A DNA stretch of 40,935 nt from Iphinoe sp. HA4291-MV1 (GCA_019359415.1 JAHHHH010000070.1:1-40935), one strand, 5' to 3'; positions 1-7,754 are shown, counted from the first letter of the stretch. The notes: generated by a model not told the origin, from the letters alone. Numbers and translations: made by a program.

Positions 1-2
1 AA

Positions 3-95
3 AATTGGTATGAACTCCAAAGAAATTTATCTCTTCAAGTGGCTCGTGATTTTATTTTAGAACACCTAACACAGAAGTTGAACTTAACTGCATAG
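3..95 (+). pseudogene. C-terminal 30 codons of a probable IS transposase
   Basis: An open frame enters from the window edge and ends at TAG (93-95). Its last residues are VARDFILEHLTQKLNLTA. It lies just before what looks like an IS terminus, and the same frame occurs in inverted orientation at 40843-40935. That position makes it the C-terminus of a transposase by inference; no catalytic motif is inside the window, so the IS family cannot be named. Confidence 0.4.
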
Positions 96-125
96 TATCA
101 ATGTTCTGTCAATGCGTAAGTTCTA
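3..125. repeat. left copy of 123-bp terminal inverted repeat
   Basis: These bases are the exact reverse complement of positions 40813-40935. Identity stops abruptly at 125, just after GTCAATGCGTAAGTTCTA, which looks like the outer end of an insertion sequence. The repeat also contains the end of an open frame, so it is best read as the 3' part of an IS cut by the window boundary. Two extra bases (AA) precede it on this side only. Confidence 0.9.
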
Positions 126-193
126 CCCTTGATGATTGTCTATTAGACATTAGTTCTGGATCTGAGATCGAGTCAGAAGAGCCACAAGATTAA
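126..193 (+). pseudogene. tail of a gene truncated by the left IS end
   Basis: Immediately after the IS end an acidic frame reads DDCLLDISSGSEIESEEPQD and stops at TAA (191-193). A strong hairpin terminator follows ten bases later, as expected for the natural 3' end of a gene. The upstream part is missing because of the IS junction. Formally the frame can be extended back to an ATG at 101 inside the IS end, but that would be an accidental start. The parent gene is not recognisable. Confidence 0.35.
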
Positions 194-202
194 ACCACCT
201 GG

Positions 203-233
203 TTATTCGCGACACATACTCGCGAATAATTTT
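203..233 (+). terminator. intrinsic terminator
   Basis: A 9-bp perfect stem, TTATTCGCG (203-211) and CGCGAATAA (221-229), with a 9-base loop is followed by TTTT. It would end transcription from the truncated gene tail at 126-193. Confidence 0.7.
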
Positions 234-1051
234 GCTTCTTTTATTTTTGCAAATTTGGGATGCTCCCTATTTATGGGATTTTTAGGTAATATTTTTTGGA
301 ATAAAGAGTAGAAATTTTAACATTTGAGAGTGGTTTTTCAAAAAGTGCTCAACTTAAAATTTTTAAGTAGGTTGAAATTAGGTTATTAGTTAGTGTTTGG
401 TGAATTTTTGAAAGTTCGGTTTTGGAGGTTGAGTAGTTTTGAATTGTGGTAAGTTTTAGTTATTGTTTGTAAATGTGGGAGTGTGTATATTACAAGTGAG
501 AAGTAAGGTTGTTGAGCTTAGATGGTTTGAGATTGATTTGGTGAGAGTGATTGTGATGGTGCGTATAATCTTTTGAATCACTTTAGTTTTATGATTAATG
601 TTCTAAATATGAATTTAGTTAAAAACACGAGTTTGTAATATGGATAAATTAAAGAAGAAAGAATTGTAAATCCCTTTTTGGACAACCTTTCTAAACCCGC
701 TTTGGGAATGAGCGGTTCTGCCAAGCAGAACTTGCGAGCCTATATGCGAGCAAGAGCGAATGGAGAAGCGGAACCCAACCGGAGCGCAGCGGAGGGCGGT
801 AGTAGCTAGGGTGTTGACTCTGTACCCTTTAGCCCATAAGACTTCATGCAAAAAATGTTTCGCCTGTTTTTATGGGAAAGTGGCTGTCCAAGGGCTTTTA
901 CACAAATAAAAAGTAATACGAATAATTTTTGGGGATTTTCCCAAAAATTCACAAAGTCAACACCCTAGACAGTGCGTCATCGACCATTGACCGGGGCGCG
1001 GGAACGGGGGAGTCAACTGGTTTTCTACTTTTTGACGCTAACTTAAATTAT
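234..1051. other. gene-poor stretch with structured GC-rich patch
   Basis: I see no convincing gene. Bases 234-650 are AT-rich and featureless. Bases about 705-800 are distinctly GC-richer and contain short dyads, for example GTTCTGC-CAA-GCAGAAC near 714, resembling the small dispersed palindromic repeats common in filamentous cyanobacteria. The open frames here show no ribosome binding site or recognisable motif. Confidence 0.5.
806..968. repeat. 163-bp segment bounded by 14-bp inverted repeats
   Basis: CTAGGGTGTTGACT (806-819) is the perfect reverse complement of 955-968. No target duplication is visible at the flanks. It may be a relic of a small non-autonomous element, or the two arms may be a chance long-range dyad. 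Confidence 0.35.
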
Positions 1052-1426
1052 TTAACCAATGCGCTTACAGGCATCCCTAAGAACTTTGTCAGCAGTAAAT
1101 CGTGTCAGACGTTCAGTCACACCGCGCAAACCAGGAAACAATGGTCCTGGTGAGGGTTGATATTCTGCCAGGATATCTGCTAGTCCTGATTGAATATCTA
1201 CAACGCGGGTTTTCAGCTTTCCTTTGGTGGTAGACTTCCTGAAGGTGATGGTTCCGGACTTCATGTCAGTTGTTTGGAGTGCCAACGCTTCACTAACACG
1301 GCAACCAGTAAAAAGACAGATGCCAAATAAGGCGCGATCGCGTGGCGTAATTAATCCATCAGTAAATAGTAACCGCAGCTCCTCTGGGGTTAAGATTTTG
1401 CCTTGCCCGTTCCCTTGTACCTTCAT
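1052..1426 (-). pseudogene. plasmid-type tyrosine recombinase, 3'-truncated
   Basis: The frame starts at ATG 1426 and gives 124 residues. It has the first half of a short, core-domain-only tyrosine recombinase of the type common on cyanobacterial plasmids: ILTPEELRLLF near the N-terminus and the first catalytic arginine in LFTGCRVSEAL. It stops at KRIG, just where relatives continue into the HxxR box and the catalytic tyrosine. Both of those are absent, so the protein cannot carry out strand exchange. The sequence downstream of the stop is unrelated, which points to a deletion or rearrangement breakpoint rather than a point mutation. It is not the missing half of the recombinase at 11944-12486, which is a different subfamily. 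Confidence 0.75.
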
Positions 1427-1436
1427 GGGGGGTTAA

Positions 1437-1828
1437 TCTCTCTCATGTTGGTATCTTACACGAAATCTCAGTTTCGTGGATTAGTGAGCCAAAAGTATTG
1501 TAATTGCGTCTGGGCTGAAAAGCCAGCAGGTGACACTTAATCAAAACTTATACTTCTAATGAGCCAGAACTGCCATTCTAGCGTTTCGGTCATCAAAGCG
1601 ATAAAATCTACTTATATCAATGCCTTTTTACCTGAAGACAGGTATAATTAGCCTTTTTCATGTTGTCATGATAGATACCAAATGCGAGCAGCAGTGATAT
1701 CAAAGCTGATATCAAAATAATTTCGCCTTTTTAAGAAGCCATCTACACGACTTTCTATACAAGGATAGACAGTGAGTGTTTCTGAATTCAACCAGATGAT
1801 AATAAATCGTTTTGCAGGAGAAAATATA
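1437..1828. other. intergenic, no gene seen
   Basis: This 390-base stretch holds no supported gene. It must contain the promoter of the small gene starting at 1829; no convincing -35/-10 pair was picked out. Confidence 0.4.
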
Positions 1829-2119
1829 ATGAATGACCAAAAGACAAGTGATTGCTTTGCCTCCTATGCTGGTTTCTCTGTTGGAGAGAAGGTGACATAC
1901 TTAGTCAAATCAGAAGTAACCAAAGATGGGATTGAGATTGGAGGCAAGCGTTTGGGAATGCTGGCGACCATAACTAACATCTCCCGCCACTTGCTAAGTC
2001 AAAATTCCTTTGTGTTTATGCTTAGTTTTGAAGATGACACACTACCAGAAGCATTGAAAACGCAACCTGTAACTTTCCCTCAAAACTCAGGCTGGTTTGA
2101 GAAGTATACAGATTTCTGA
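1829..2119 (+). CDS. small hypothetical protein, 96 residues
   Basis: I chose the ATG at 1829 (MNDQKTSDCF) instead of the longer frame from 1772, because AGGAG sits 8 bases upstream of it. The product is soluble and has no signal peptide. It is mostly beta-strand-like: VGEKVTYLV followed by GIEIGGKRLGMLATITNIS and then a C-terminal stretch ending in WFEKYTDF. The pattern of a charged strand followed by a glycine-rich turn recalls small SH3/KOW-like barrels, but this is only an impression. Function unknown. It stands alone between recombinase debris and the lipoprotein pair, with an A/T-stem hairpin 120 bases downstream. Confidence 0.6.
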   Translation: MNDQKTSDCFASYAGFSVGEKVTYLVKSEVTKDGIEIGGKRLGMLATITNISRHLLSQNSFVFMLSFEDDTLPEALKTQPVTFPQNSGWFEKYTDF

Positions 2120-2242
2120 CAAAAATCTCAAGCAAGTTTCTACCATTCTAAAATTGATGCTTACGTGTAGCGACCTGCAATTATAAATGCCCAAACCTGC
2201 AATCAAGCTATTTTCAAACCAGGATTATTTGCAACTAAAAAA

Positions 2243-2268
2243 GTTAAAAAAACGAACATTTTTTTAAC
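2243..2268. terminator. possible bidirectional terminator
   Basis: GTTAAAAAAA (2243-2252) and TTTTTTTAAC (2259-2268) form a 10-bp stem with a 6-base loop. The stem is almost all A/T, so it is weaker than a typical intrinsic terminator. It lies between the convergent genes ending at 2119 (+) and 2471 (-). The rest of 2120-2470 holds no gene. Confidence 0.4.
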
Positions 2269-2424
2269 TGCCCCACTGTTAAGGCTTTCTGAACCATAAA
2301 CCGTCTATTTTCAAGTCAAATAAATGCTCAAGGGTTATAAAAGAGAAAACGGGGTTATATCATGTAGGTTTTGTGAAATTGGCAAGTTTTTTTGCGGATG
2401 CAGGCGCAGGCTGTAAGCCTAACA

Positions 2425-2473
2425 GCCTAAACCCTTCCTTAAAAGATGTGGGCTTGCGGCTGTTGATTTGTCA
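2425..2473. repeat. short dispersed repeat, copy 1
   Basis: About 48 bases here resemble 6970-7017 in the same orientation. The best-conserved core is TGGGCTTGCGGCTGT, followed in both by a T-rich stretch ending TTTGTCA. Identity is roughly three quarters by eye. Function unknown. Confidence 0.4.
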
Positions 2474-3421
2474 TTTTAGCTTAAAGGAAGTAGAACCTTT
2501 AATTTTAACAGTACCAGCTATAGCTCCATCTGGAAGTGTAACCGAACCTATATATTCCCATCGACCACTCATGGTACTAGGCTCTTCAAAAGAGAAGTTA
2601 AAATTCATTCCCAGACCAAAGTCATCATGACCACTTATAATTGATTTTTCCTCAAGAGAAATTTGTTCTCCCTTCAGTTCACCTTCAAATTTCCTAAGTG
2701 AAGATGGAAACTTTATTTCAGCACTTAACCAACCAGTGTTTTCATCAAAAGATTTGAAGCGTATTTGAAAATTTCTTGTACCAAACGTGTTATCTTTTCG
2801 CTCTATTCCTTCAAATTCAACAGTTACAGTTTCTTCCTTCCACTTACCGGATAGCCATGAACCACTCTTAATCGCTGATTTTATCCGATTTCTCTTTTCT
2901 TCTTTTTGCCTTACTTCTTGTTGAATGCCAGCTATAAAGTCTTTTTCCTCCTTTGAATCCCGAATCATAAGATTACCACTGAAGGAATTAATAGGTTTTC
3001 CAAAATCAGCCATTGGATTCTTACTAAAGCTAAAATCTGCATACCACTTTTTTTCAACCAGTCTGGCAATGGATAAACCTTGTATATTTATCTTTTGGCC
3101 TTTCTTCTTGGATAAAGCTAAAAAAACTATATTAGCTTGTTTTTCAAAAGGTATATCTACTATTTTCCCTACACGGGTGAATAGGTCTTCCTTCAGTTGA
3201 GCTTGTGCCTGAAAGCGTTGCGAAACTTTTGACTCACTTGCTGTTCCTAAGTTTTCTCTTTCTTTAATCTCTAAAGATGTAATCTCCCAGTACTCTGGGA
3301 CTCGATTTTGAAGCTGTTGTTTTAGTTCTAACGTACTGGGAGCAGGTTGGCTACAACTGTTTAAGACAATAGTACAAGATGCAACCGTTATAGAAAAAAT
3401 GATTCGGGTATAAGTATGCAT
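2471..3421 (-). CDS. lipoprotein, paralogue of upstream gene
   Basis: The 316-residue product starts with a typical lipoprotein signal peptide: charged MHTYTR, a hydrophobic stretch, then lipobox LNSC at about residues 20-23, so the mature protein should begin at the cysteine and be membrane-tethered. The mature part begins with LELKQQLQNRVPEYWEI and shares a clear framework with the neighbouring gene: a helical start, RVGKIVDIPFEKQ, a Lys-rich helix, then a beta-rich C-terminal half ending in a YIGSVTLPDGAIAG strand pair. No enzymatic motif is visible and I do not recognise the family. It follows the paralogue by 7 bases on the same strand, so the two are almost certainly co-transcribed and arose by tandem duplication. 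Confidence 0.8.
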   Translation of the reverse strand: MHTYTRIIFSITVASCTIVLNSCSQPAPSTLELKQQLQNRVPEYWEITSLEIKERENLGTASESKVSQRFQAQAQLKEDLFTRVGKIVDIPFEKQANIVFLALSKKKGQKINIQGLSIARLVEKKWYADFSFSKNPMADFGKPINSFSGNLMIRDSKEEKDFIAGIQQEVRQKEEKRNRIKSAIKSGSWLSGKWKEETVTVEFEGIERKDNTFGTRNFQIRFKSFDENTGWLSAEIKFPSSLRKFEGELKGEQISLEEKSIISGHDDFGLGMNFNFSFEEPSTMSGRWEYIGSVTLPDGAIAGTVKIKGSTSFKLK

Positions 3422-3428
3422 TAGAAAC

Positions 3429-4337
3429 CTACTTTAGATACAGTACTACAGATTCTTCTTGCTTTTCTGGTCCAAAAGGACTTATTTCCGCAAGAGGGAT
3501 ATTTGCCATTCCTACATATGTTCTTTTACCTTCCATTCGGTCTAAGTTCACCAAAGATAAAATATACTCAGAACCTACGTTAATGTGGTCACATTTGATA
3601 ACTTGTGTCGTTTTAAATTGAAGATTTATACCTTCACTAATCGAACCTTTGAATTCAAGAATTGCTCCGTCCCCTGGATATTCCATTTGTCCAGTAAAGG
3701 TGTTTGAAGAACTATCAAACGAGGTAAAAGTAATAAGAAATGAATGAAATGGTTTTTCACTTCCTGTACGTTCTCCTGAAAACTTACCTTTATTACTAAC
3801 CATGTTAAGCACTACTTCTTTTTCAGCCTTAACTTGTTTTTTCACTTCGTCTCTAAACTCAGATTCTTCTGGACTATCAAGAAGAATTACTTTCCCACTA
3901 AAATTACTACGAGGTTGACTTGTATTTGCCGTAGGATTAGTGTCAAATCTAAATTCATTATTCCAAGTGTCAGCACTGCGTTTTGATGTAGAGACACCGT
4001 AAATATCTACCTTTTGACCACGACTTTCAGCTTTTTTAAGAAACGAAATACCTTCTTGTTTCTTTAAAGGGATATTATCTAGATTGCCTACACTGTAAAA
4101 AGTGTCTTCTTGTAGTTCAGCGCTAGCTTTAAATCGAACTAACACTAGAGGTTCTACTTGGTTGCCTAAATTCTCTTGGCCTTCTACATGAAAAGATTTC
4201 ACCTGCCAATAGGAAGGTAGTTGAGCTTGAAGTTGTTGCTGTAATACAGATTTATCTGGCCCCAATTGGCTACATCCTACAAATACAAAAATACATGGAG
4301 CTATTAGCCAGGGAAAGAATAGATTTCTTCTGTTCAT
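3429..4337 (-). CDS. lipoprotein, first gene of tandem pair
   Basis: The 302-residue product has a short positively charged start (MNRR), a hydrophobic segment and lipobox VFVGC, giving a lipid-anchored mature protein. It aligns by eye along most of its length with the next gene: LQQQLQAQLPSYWQVKS versus LKQQLQNRVPEYWEITS, SVGNLDNIPLKKQ versus RVGKIVDIPFEKQ, then NFSGKVILLDSPEES versus SFSGNLMIRDSKEEK. The C-terminal half is a run of beta strands with many Gly and polar residues. Function is unknown; an envelope-associated binding or structural role is the most that can be inferred. It is the promoter-proximal member of a two-gene unit. Confidence 0.8.
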   Translation of the reverse strand: MNRRNLFFPWLIAPCIFVFVGCSQLGPDKSVLQQQLQAQLPSYWQVKSFHVEGQENLGNQVEPLVLVRFKASAELQEDTFYSVGNLDNIPLKKQEGISFLKKAESRGQKVDIYGVSTSKRSADTWNNEFRFDTNPTANTSQPRSNFSGKVILLDSPEESEFRDEVKKQVKAEKEVVLNMVSNKGKFSGERTGSEKPFHSFLITFTSFDSSSNTFTGQMEYPGDGAILEFKGSISEGINLQFKTTQVIKCDHINVGSEYILSLVNLDRMEGKRTYVGMANIPLAEISPFGPEKQEESVVLYLK

Positions 4338-4404
4338 AAAAATTAAGATGTGGATAGTACTAGACTGTTCGGCGTGTCAAATGCGTACTGATTTCAGCGA
4401 ATCC

Positions 4405-5058
4405 TTATCGAATCAGGTTATAAATCCGTTTGGCTACTCTACTGGCAACTCTTTGCACTTCAATCTTTACTTCCTGCCACCAACCAGGGACAAAAGCGTC
4501 CCACCAGACTCTGACTTTGCCAGTTCCAAAGCCTTGCCCTATTCCTTCTAAGCGTCTCAGGTGCTGGCGCGACTGCATGAGTTGAAAGGCTTGCTCATTA
4601 AACTCCTCCAAGTCGTGATAGCGTACCTGATAAGTTCGCCCAGAAATGTCTAAAACTGGGGTTTGGCTCTCCTGTGCCAGTTGCAGCAGATTATCGATTG
4701 CTTTTAAGTGGAGTTTTGAACGCCCGATAGCTTCGGCCTGTCGTCTCCAGAGCAGCAGTTCACCAGTGGAGATTTGCCCTGTTCCTTCAGGACCGGAGTA
4801 GGAGGAGTAAGGGGGGGCTGACTCAAAAATCCGCTGCCCGTGATGTGCCTGCTGGTGAGCACTTTCTAATTGCTCGACCAGATTAGACGCTTGGCTGGCT
4901 AGGAGTTCTCCAAGGAGTCGGGTGAGTTCTCCGGTGAGGCTTGCGGTAACTGCCTCATGTCCTGCCCAAGAGGCATCAGACGGGGACTGCCCTGCATCCG
5001 ATGGAGCAAAAAAGCTGCGCCACTGCCCCTGCTTTCGCGAATTTGTGAGCGCATCTGC
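4405..5058 (-). CDS. -1 frame extension of helix-turn-helix gene
   Basis: This frame is open from just after TGA (5059-5061) to TAA at 4405-4407 and overlaps the end of the 4899-5498 gene. It contains no ATG or GTG; the first TTG is at 4611. Yet it reads like real protein, with amphipathic LTGELTRLLGELLASQ and Trp-rich VRVWWDAFVPGWWQEVK near its C-terminus. The simplest explanation is that it is reached from the upstream frame by a -1 shift at T-TTT-TTG (5013-5007). That would give a 364-residue product: 164 residues in frame 0 plus 200 here. Alternatives are a genuine frameshift mutation or a homopolymer sequencing error in the T6 run. Confidence 0.5.
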   Translation of the reverse strand, partial: ADALTNSRKQGQWRSFFAPSDAGQSPSDASWAGHEAVTASLTGELTRLLGELLASQASNLVEQLESAHQQAHHGQRIFESAPPYSSYSGPEGTGQISTGELLLWRRQAEAIGRSKLHLKAIDNLLQLAQESQTPVLDISGRTYQVRYHDLEEFNEQAFQLMQSRQHLRRLEGIGQGFGTGKVRVWWDAFVPGWWQEVKIEVQRVASRVAKRIYNLIR

Positions 5059-5498
5059 TCAAAAGCTTCAGTAATTTCCCCTGAGTTAAGTTGCTGGTTA
5101 ATGGTCTGCACTACCAGAGCCGGGATAAAAGGAGCAATTTCCTTGACCGAGCGTTCAACCATATCGGCTACTGTTTGGGCTACCACGCCACTAACCATGT
5201 CGCTGGCGTCCATCGCTTGGTTGGAAGTAAACCCAGAAGCGTCAAACTCCTTTTGGTCAAACTCCTCTTCTAGCGGCTGGTTTGTAGCTTGTCCGCCACG
5301 TTTCAGGGCAAAGTACTCCTTTACCTGCTTGTATTTCTTGCCAGCATCTAACATCTGGCGGGCTGGGAGGAAGTAGTTCTCTATCTCCTCATGGGTATAC
5401 TCCTGTTTGCCAGTACTCAGTCCGCACACCTGTAGCGTTTTATAAACCGTATTGTCCGATAAATTGAATTTAGCTTCTAAATCTTTCTTGGTGTACAT
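4899..5498 (-). CDS. helix-turn-helix protein of mobilisation region
   Basis: The 199-residue frame-0 product begins MYTKKDLEAKFNLSDNTVYK, a MerR/excisionase-like helix-turn-helix, followed by a second basic helical part (AGKKYKQVKEYFALK) to about residue 70. The middle, residues 95-160, is predicted helical and amphipathic (VAQTVADMVERSVKEIAPFI) and could serve for oligomerisation. The last 35 residues, after the slippery T6 run, are Pro/Ser-rich and look less protein-like than the overlapping -1 frame. It lies 120 bases downstream of the decayed relaxase reading frame on the same strand. A six-copy TGGTA/TACCA array 44-99 bases upstream of its start is a plausible binding site for it. It probably regulates plasmid mobilisation or copy control; this is inference. 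Confidence 0.65.
   Translation of the reverse strand: MYTKKDLEAKFNLSDNTVYKTLQVCGLSTGKQEYTHEEIENYFLPARQMLDAGKKYKQVKEYFALKRGGQATNQPLEEEFDQKEFDASGFTSNQAMDASDMVSGVVAQTVADMVERSVKEIAPFIPALVVQTINQQLNSGEITEAFEQMRSQIRESRGSGAAFLLHRMQGSPRLMPLGQDMRQLPQASPENSPDSLENS
5007..5013 (-). promoter_or_regulatory. candidate -1 ribosomal frameshift site
   Basis: Read on the minus strand in the frame of the upstream gene, the bases are T-TTT-TTG, a canonical X-XXY-YYZ heptamer. Both tRNAs can re-pair after slipping back one base. The -1 frame then stays open for 200 codons. I did not identify a downstream pseudoknot or an upstream Shine-Dalgarno stimulator. Confidence 0.4.
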
Positions 5499-5539
5499 GT
5501 GCTTAACTTCAACCTGTGCTATAAAGTGAATCTCTGTTA

Positions 5540-5603
5540 GCTACCAAGGGATACCACGCCTGGTACTGCATGGTAGCGGTTGGTAAAGGGCTTGGTAGTT
5601 AGC
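5540..5603. promoter_or_regulatory. six TGGTA/TACCA elements at helical spacing
   Basis: TACCA occurs at 5542 and 5552, and TGGTA at 5561, 5571, 5581 and 5593, so starts are spaced 10, 9, 10, 10 and 12 bases. The outermost elements extend into the inverted repeat CTACCAAG (5541-5548) and CTTGGTAG (5591-5598). Regular one-turn spacing and the change of orientation suggest one protein binding along one face of DNA. The position fits an operator for the helix-turn-helix gene starting at 5498, or part of a transfer or replication origin. Confidence 0.5.
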
Positions 5604-5621
5604 CTCTTTATTTAGGTTTGC

Positions 5622-6278
5622 CTAAGAACTGATTTTGAGTCTTAAACTGCGGGAAACTGGCTTAAACCTGTGAAAAATGGCCTCACTTTTGAATGGCTTG
5701 TCTGCTAGTAATTGTGTCTCGTGGACTGGAATGTGTATATACTTACTGCCTTTAATACCCCTTTCCAGTCCAATTTGACTCATGGCTTAAGCAAAGCTGT
5801 CTTGCAGTTGGCTCAATTTGGAGCGAGTTCCAAACAGCTTGCGACAGTTGAGCTTACCTCTTGAGTCTAAAGGTACAAGATAGGCGTGAATGTGCGGTGT
5901 GGCTTCGTCCAAATGGAGATGTGCCAGCACAATGCGGTCTCCGTAGGTCTTACTTAACCATTGACAGGCGGCTGCTTGGAAATCTACTAAGCGTGATGGT
6001 TCATAGTATCCTGCCTCACTTTTGTCATCCGGTCGGAAGTATTCGGGGCTGGCACTCAAGAGTATTTCCACTGCTAGAACTGCATTCTTGCGGATTGGCT
6101 GCTTTCCGATTCGATTTCTAACTAAAGAATCTAGTTCCTGTGTCTCCTCCCCAATAATACAGATATGCTCCTTTTCTGGATTAGCGTTAGGAGTGAAACG
6201 CTTTCTGCCTGTGTGCTGAGCCGAAGGTTTAAGATTACCTGCCTTGAGCTTTTGGATGCGACAAATTCCGTATGCCAT
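5622..6278 (-). pseudogene. MobV-family relaxase with in-frame TAA
   Basis: The ATG at 6278 (MAYGICRIQKLKAG) matches the usual start of Mob_Pre/MobV relaxases, which nick plasmid DNA at oriT for conjugative mobilisation. An upstream TTG at 6317 is less likely. The diagnostic HLDEATPHIHAY metal-binding histidine motif is present near residue 130. The frame then hits TAA at 5789-5787, but family-like sequence continues in the same frame directly after it (MSQIGLERGIKGSKYIHI) to TAG at 5622. This indicates CAA to TAA or similar. Even with readthrough the protein would be about 217 residues, shorter than typical relaxases of 400 or more, so the C-terminal half is also lost. Probably inactive unless the metal-binding N-terminal domain alone functions. 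Confidence 0.75.
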
Positions 6279-6343
6279 TGAGTTGAAAAAGCGCAAAAGG
6301 TAAGTTGTTGCTTGCAAGTGATTAAATTAAATACACCTCTTCC

Positions 6344-6766
6344 TTACAAAGGAATACCTTTGAACTGACCTCGATAATCGCTGTTGCACTGGAAGTAGTA
6401 CCATTTATTGTCTGAACTATCCAACCAGCGAAAGTAGATTTGGCTTACGCGCCTGTGTTTTGGTACTGTGCAGTTGTGCTGGTCGCACTGGGCACTAACT
6501 GGAGAGTTATCAAGCCAAAACTGAGTTTGGGATACAGGCAGACTCCAAAAAACGTGGATAGTATCATTTTTCTGACCATTTTCTATGCTTACTGTTGCCC
6601 CTGAGGGGGTAGTGGCCTGTTTGCTAGTATTCTGTCCCAAGTGGGGTAGGACGCTAACTAGTCCTAGTCCTAGTAAGACAAACAAGAGTGCAGGGATTGT
6701 TAGTGAGGTAGTTTTGGCTTTTGATTTTTCTACTTTTTTGGTGGTGGTTGCATTGGAATTGTTCAT
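6344..6766 (-). CDS. small membrane-anchored protein
   Basis: The 140-residue product has a basic N-terminus (NATTTKKVEKSKAKTTS), one strong transmembrane helix (LTIPALLFVLLGLGLVSVL, about residues 22-41) and a soluble C-terminal domain. In that domain two cysteines lie close together (SAQCDQHNCTVP) and a third follows (YYFQCNSDYRG). By the positive-inside rule the C-terminal domain should be outside the cytoplasm, where the cysteines could form disulfides. I chose ATG 6766 over the TTG three bases upstream. It precedes the relaxase gene by 65 bases on the same strand, so it may belong to the mobilisation operon. Family not recognised. Confidence 0.55.
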   Translation of the reverse strand: MNNSNATTTKKVEKSKAKTTSLTIPALLFVLLGLGLVSVLPHLGQNTSKQATTPSGATVSIENGQKNDTIHVFWSLPVSQTQFWLDNSPVSAQCDQHNCTVPKHRRVSQIYFRWLDSSDNKWYYFQCNSDYRGQFKGIPL

Positions 6767-7498
6767 CAATCTTGTGTTGGGAGTGCTTTAGGTAGGCCGT
6801 CAAACTAAGTTGCGGCTTCCTTTTGGGATACTTGCGTGAACTACCAATGGCTAAAGCACATTGGCTTCTAGGGTCATTAGCTCTTTTCTTATAAGCAGCC
6901 TCGCCTATGGCTCGTACCAAGCCGATTGACTTGCCAATTAATAACTTTCTGATTTTTGGCAAGTATCAGCCTTAACCCATCTTAAAAAGCTTTGGGCTTG
7001 CGGCTGTGGTTTTGTCAAACAAAGATGATATTGCCTGCTCATGTCTGTACTACTGCTTTAGAACACCTGTGCTCTTGGTGGCGCTTATGCTTATTTCTAC
7101 TTAGGGGTAGAAAGTTTGTAATTACAGGAGTTAATCTGCGCAATGCGATTATACTGATTGAGAACAAGGGTAAGCCTCCTATGTCTGATGCCTTGTACTA
7201 GAAGAAACAAGAAAAGAGAATGAGAAACAAGTGCTGTTTTAGGGGTTATATTTAGCTGAAAAATTGGCGTCTTCAAAAAGACACCACACCTAAAAACATC
7301 AGGTTTTGTGATAGTAACCAAAAGCCCTAAACTATCTCAGACAGTTTTTACCGAAAAAGTACTTTTAGTGCTACAAGTCAAAGGACTGTTGAAGAAGAAA
7401 TTTTTTGTAAATTAACATGACTTCACTCTCCTTTGGGTGTTGTAAAAATTACTACCTATTTGACGAAGACTTTAGGACGACGCATTTATCTACACCGA

Positions 7499-7632
7499 AA
7501 GTACCAACCCTCCCGAAATCAAGCAGTTTATTAGAAATAATTGTCGATTAATACTAAACATCCTGCTTGATTTGGGCACTTCACGAGTATCCGTGGAGCG
7601 CAGAACGGTTAATCGTAAAAGGGTTGGTACTT
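7499..7632. repeat. nested long-range inverted repeats
   Basis: Outer arms: AAGTACCAACCCT (7499-7511) and its exact complement at 7620-7632. Inner arms: AAATCAAGCAG (7516-7526) and CTGCTTGATTT (7563-7573). Two independent perfect dyads in the same 134 bases could form a branched cruciform or be the ends of a small mobile element. There is no visible target duplication. Confidence 0.5.
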
Positions 7633-7723
7633 GGGCGTGCAGGTTTCCCCCCGGACAACTAGAGAACATTAAACATGTCTAAAAATAGACACAGCATTTT
7701 TCTGCTTATTCGGTAGATACCCT

Positions 7724-7754
7724 AGAGTCTGAAATTAAGAATAGCGTATTTACT
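7724..7754. repeat. 31-bp repeat, inverted copy at 16788-16818
   Basis: AGAGTCTGAAATTAAGAATA and the following 11 bases match the reverse complement of 16788-16818 with one mismatch. In the plus frame this stretch lies in a short open tail ending in TFTRNIRKFW, so it may be a gene remnant. The other copy borders the IS200 remnant, suggesting dispersal with mobile DNA. Confidence 0.6.

Noticed and set aside
705-800. Structured RNA gene or tRNA
   Set aside because: Only short separate dyads are present; no cloverleaf with the invariant tRNA bases and no known RNA motif could be recognised.
615-851. 78-residue minus-strand frame in the GC-rich patch
   Set aside because: It is a by-product of small palindromic repeats; no start signal and no motif.
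5540-5603. CRISPR-like array
   Set aside because: The repeated unit is only 5 bases with alternating orientation and no spacers; it is an operator-type array.
6654-6962. 102-residue minus-strand frame overlapping the small membrane protein gene
   Set aside because: TTG start, no ribosome binding site, low-complexity basic sequence with no recognisable motif, and it overlaps the better-supported 6344-6766 gene for a third of its length.
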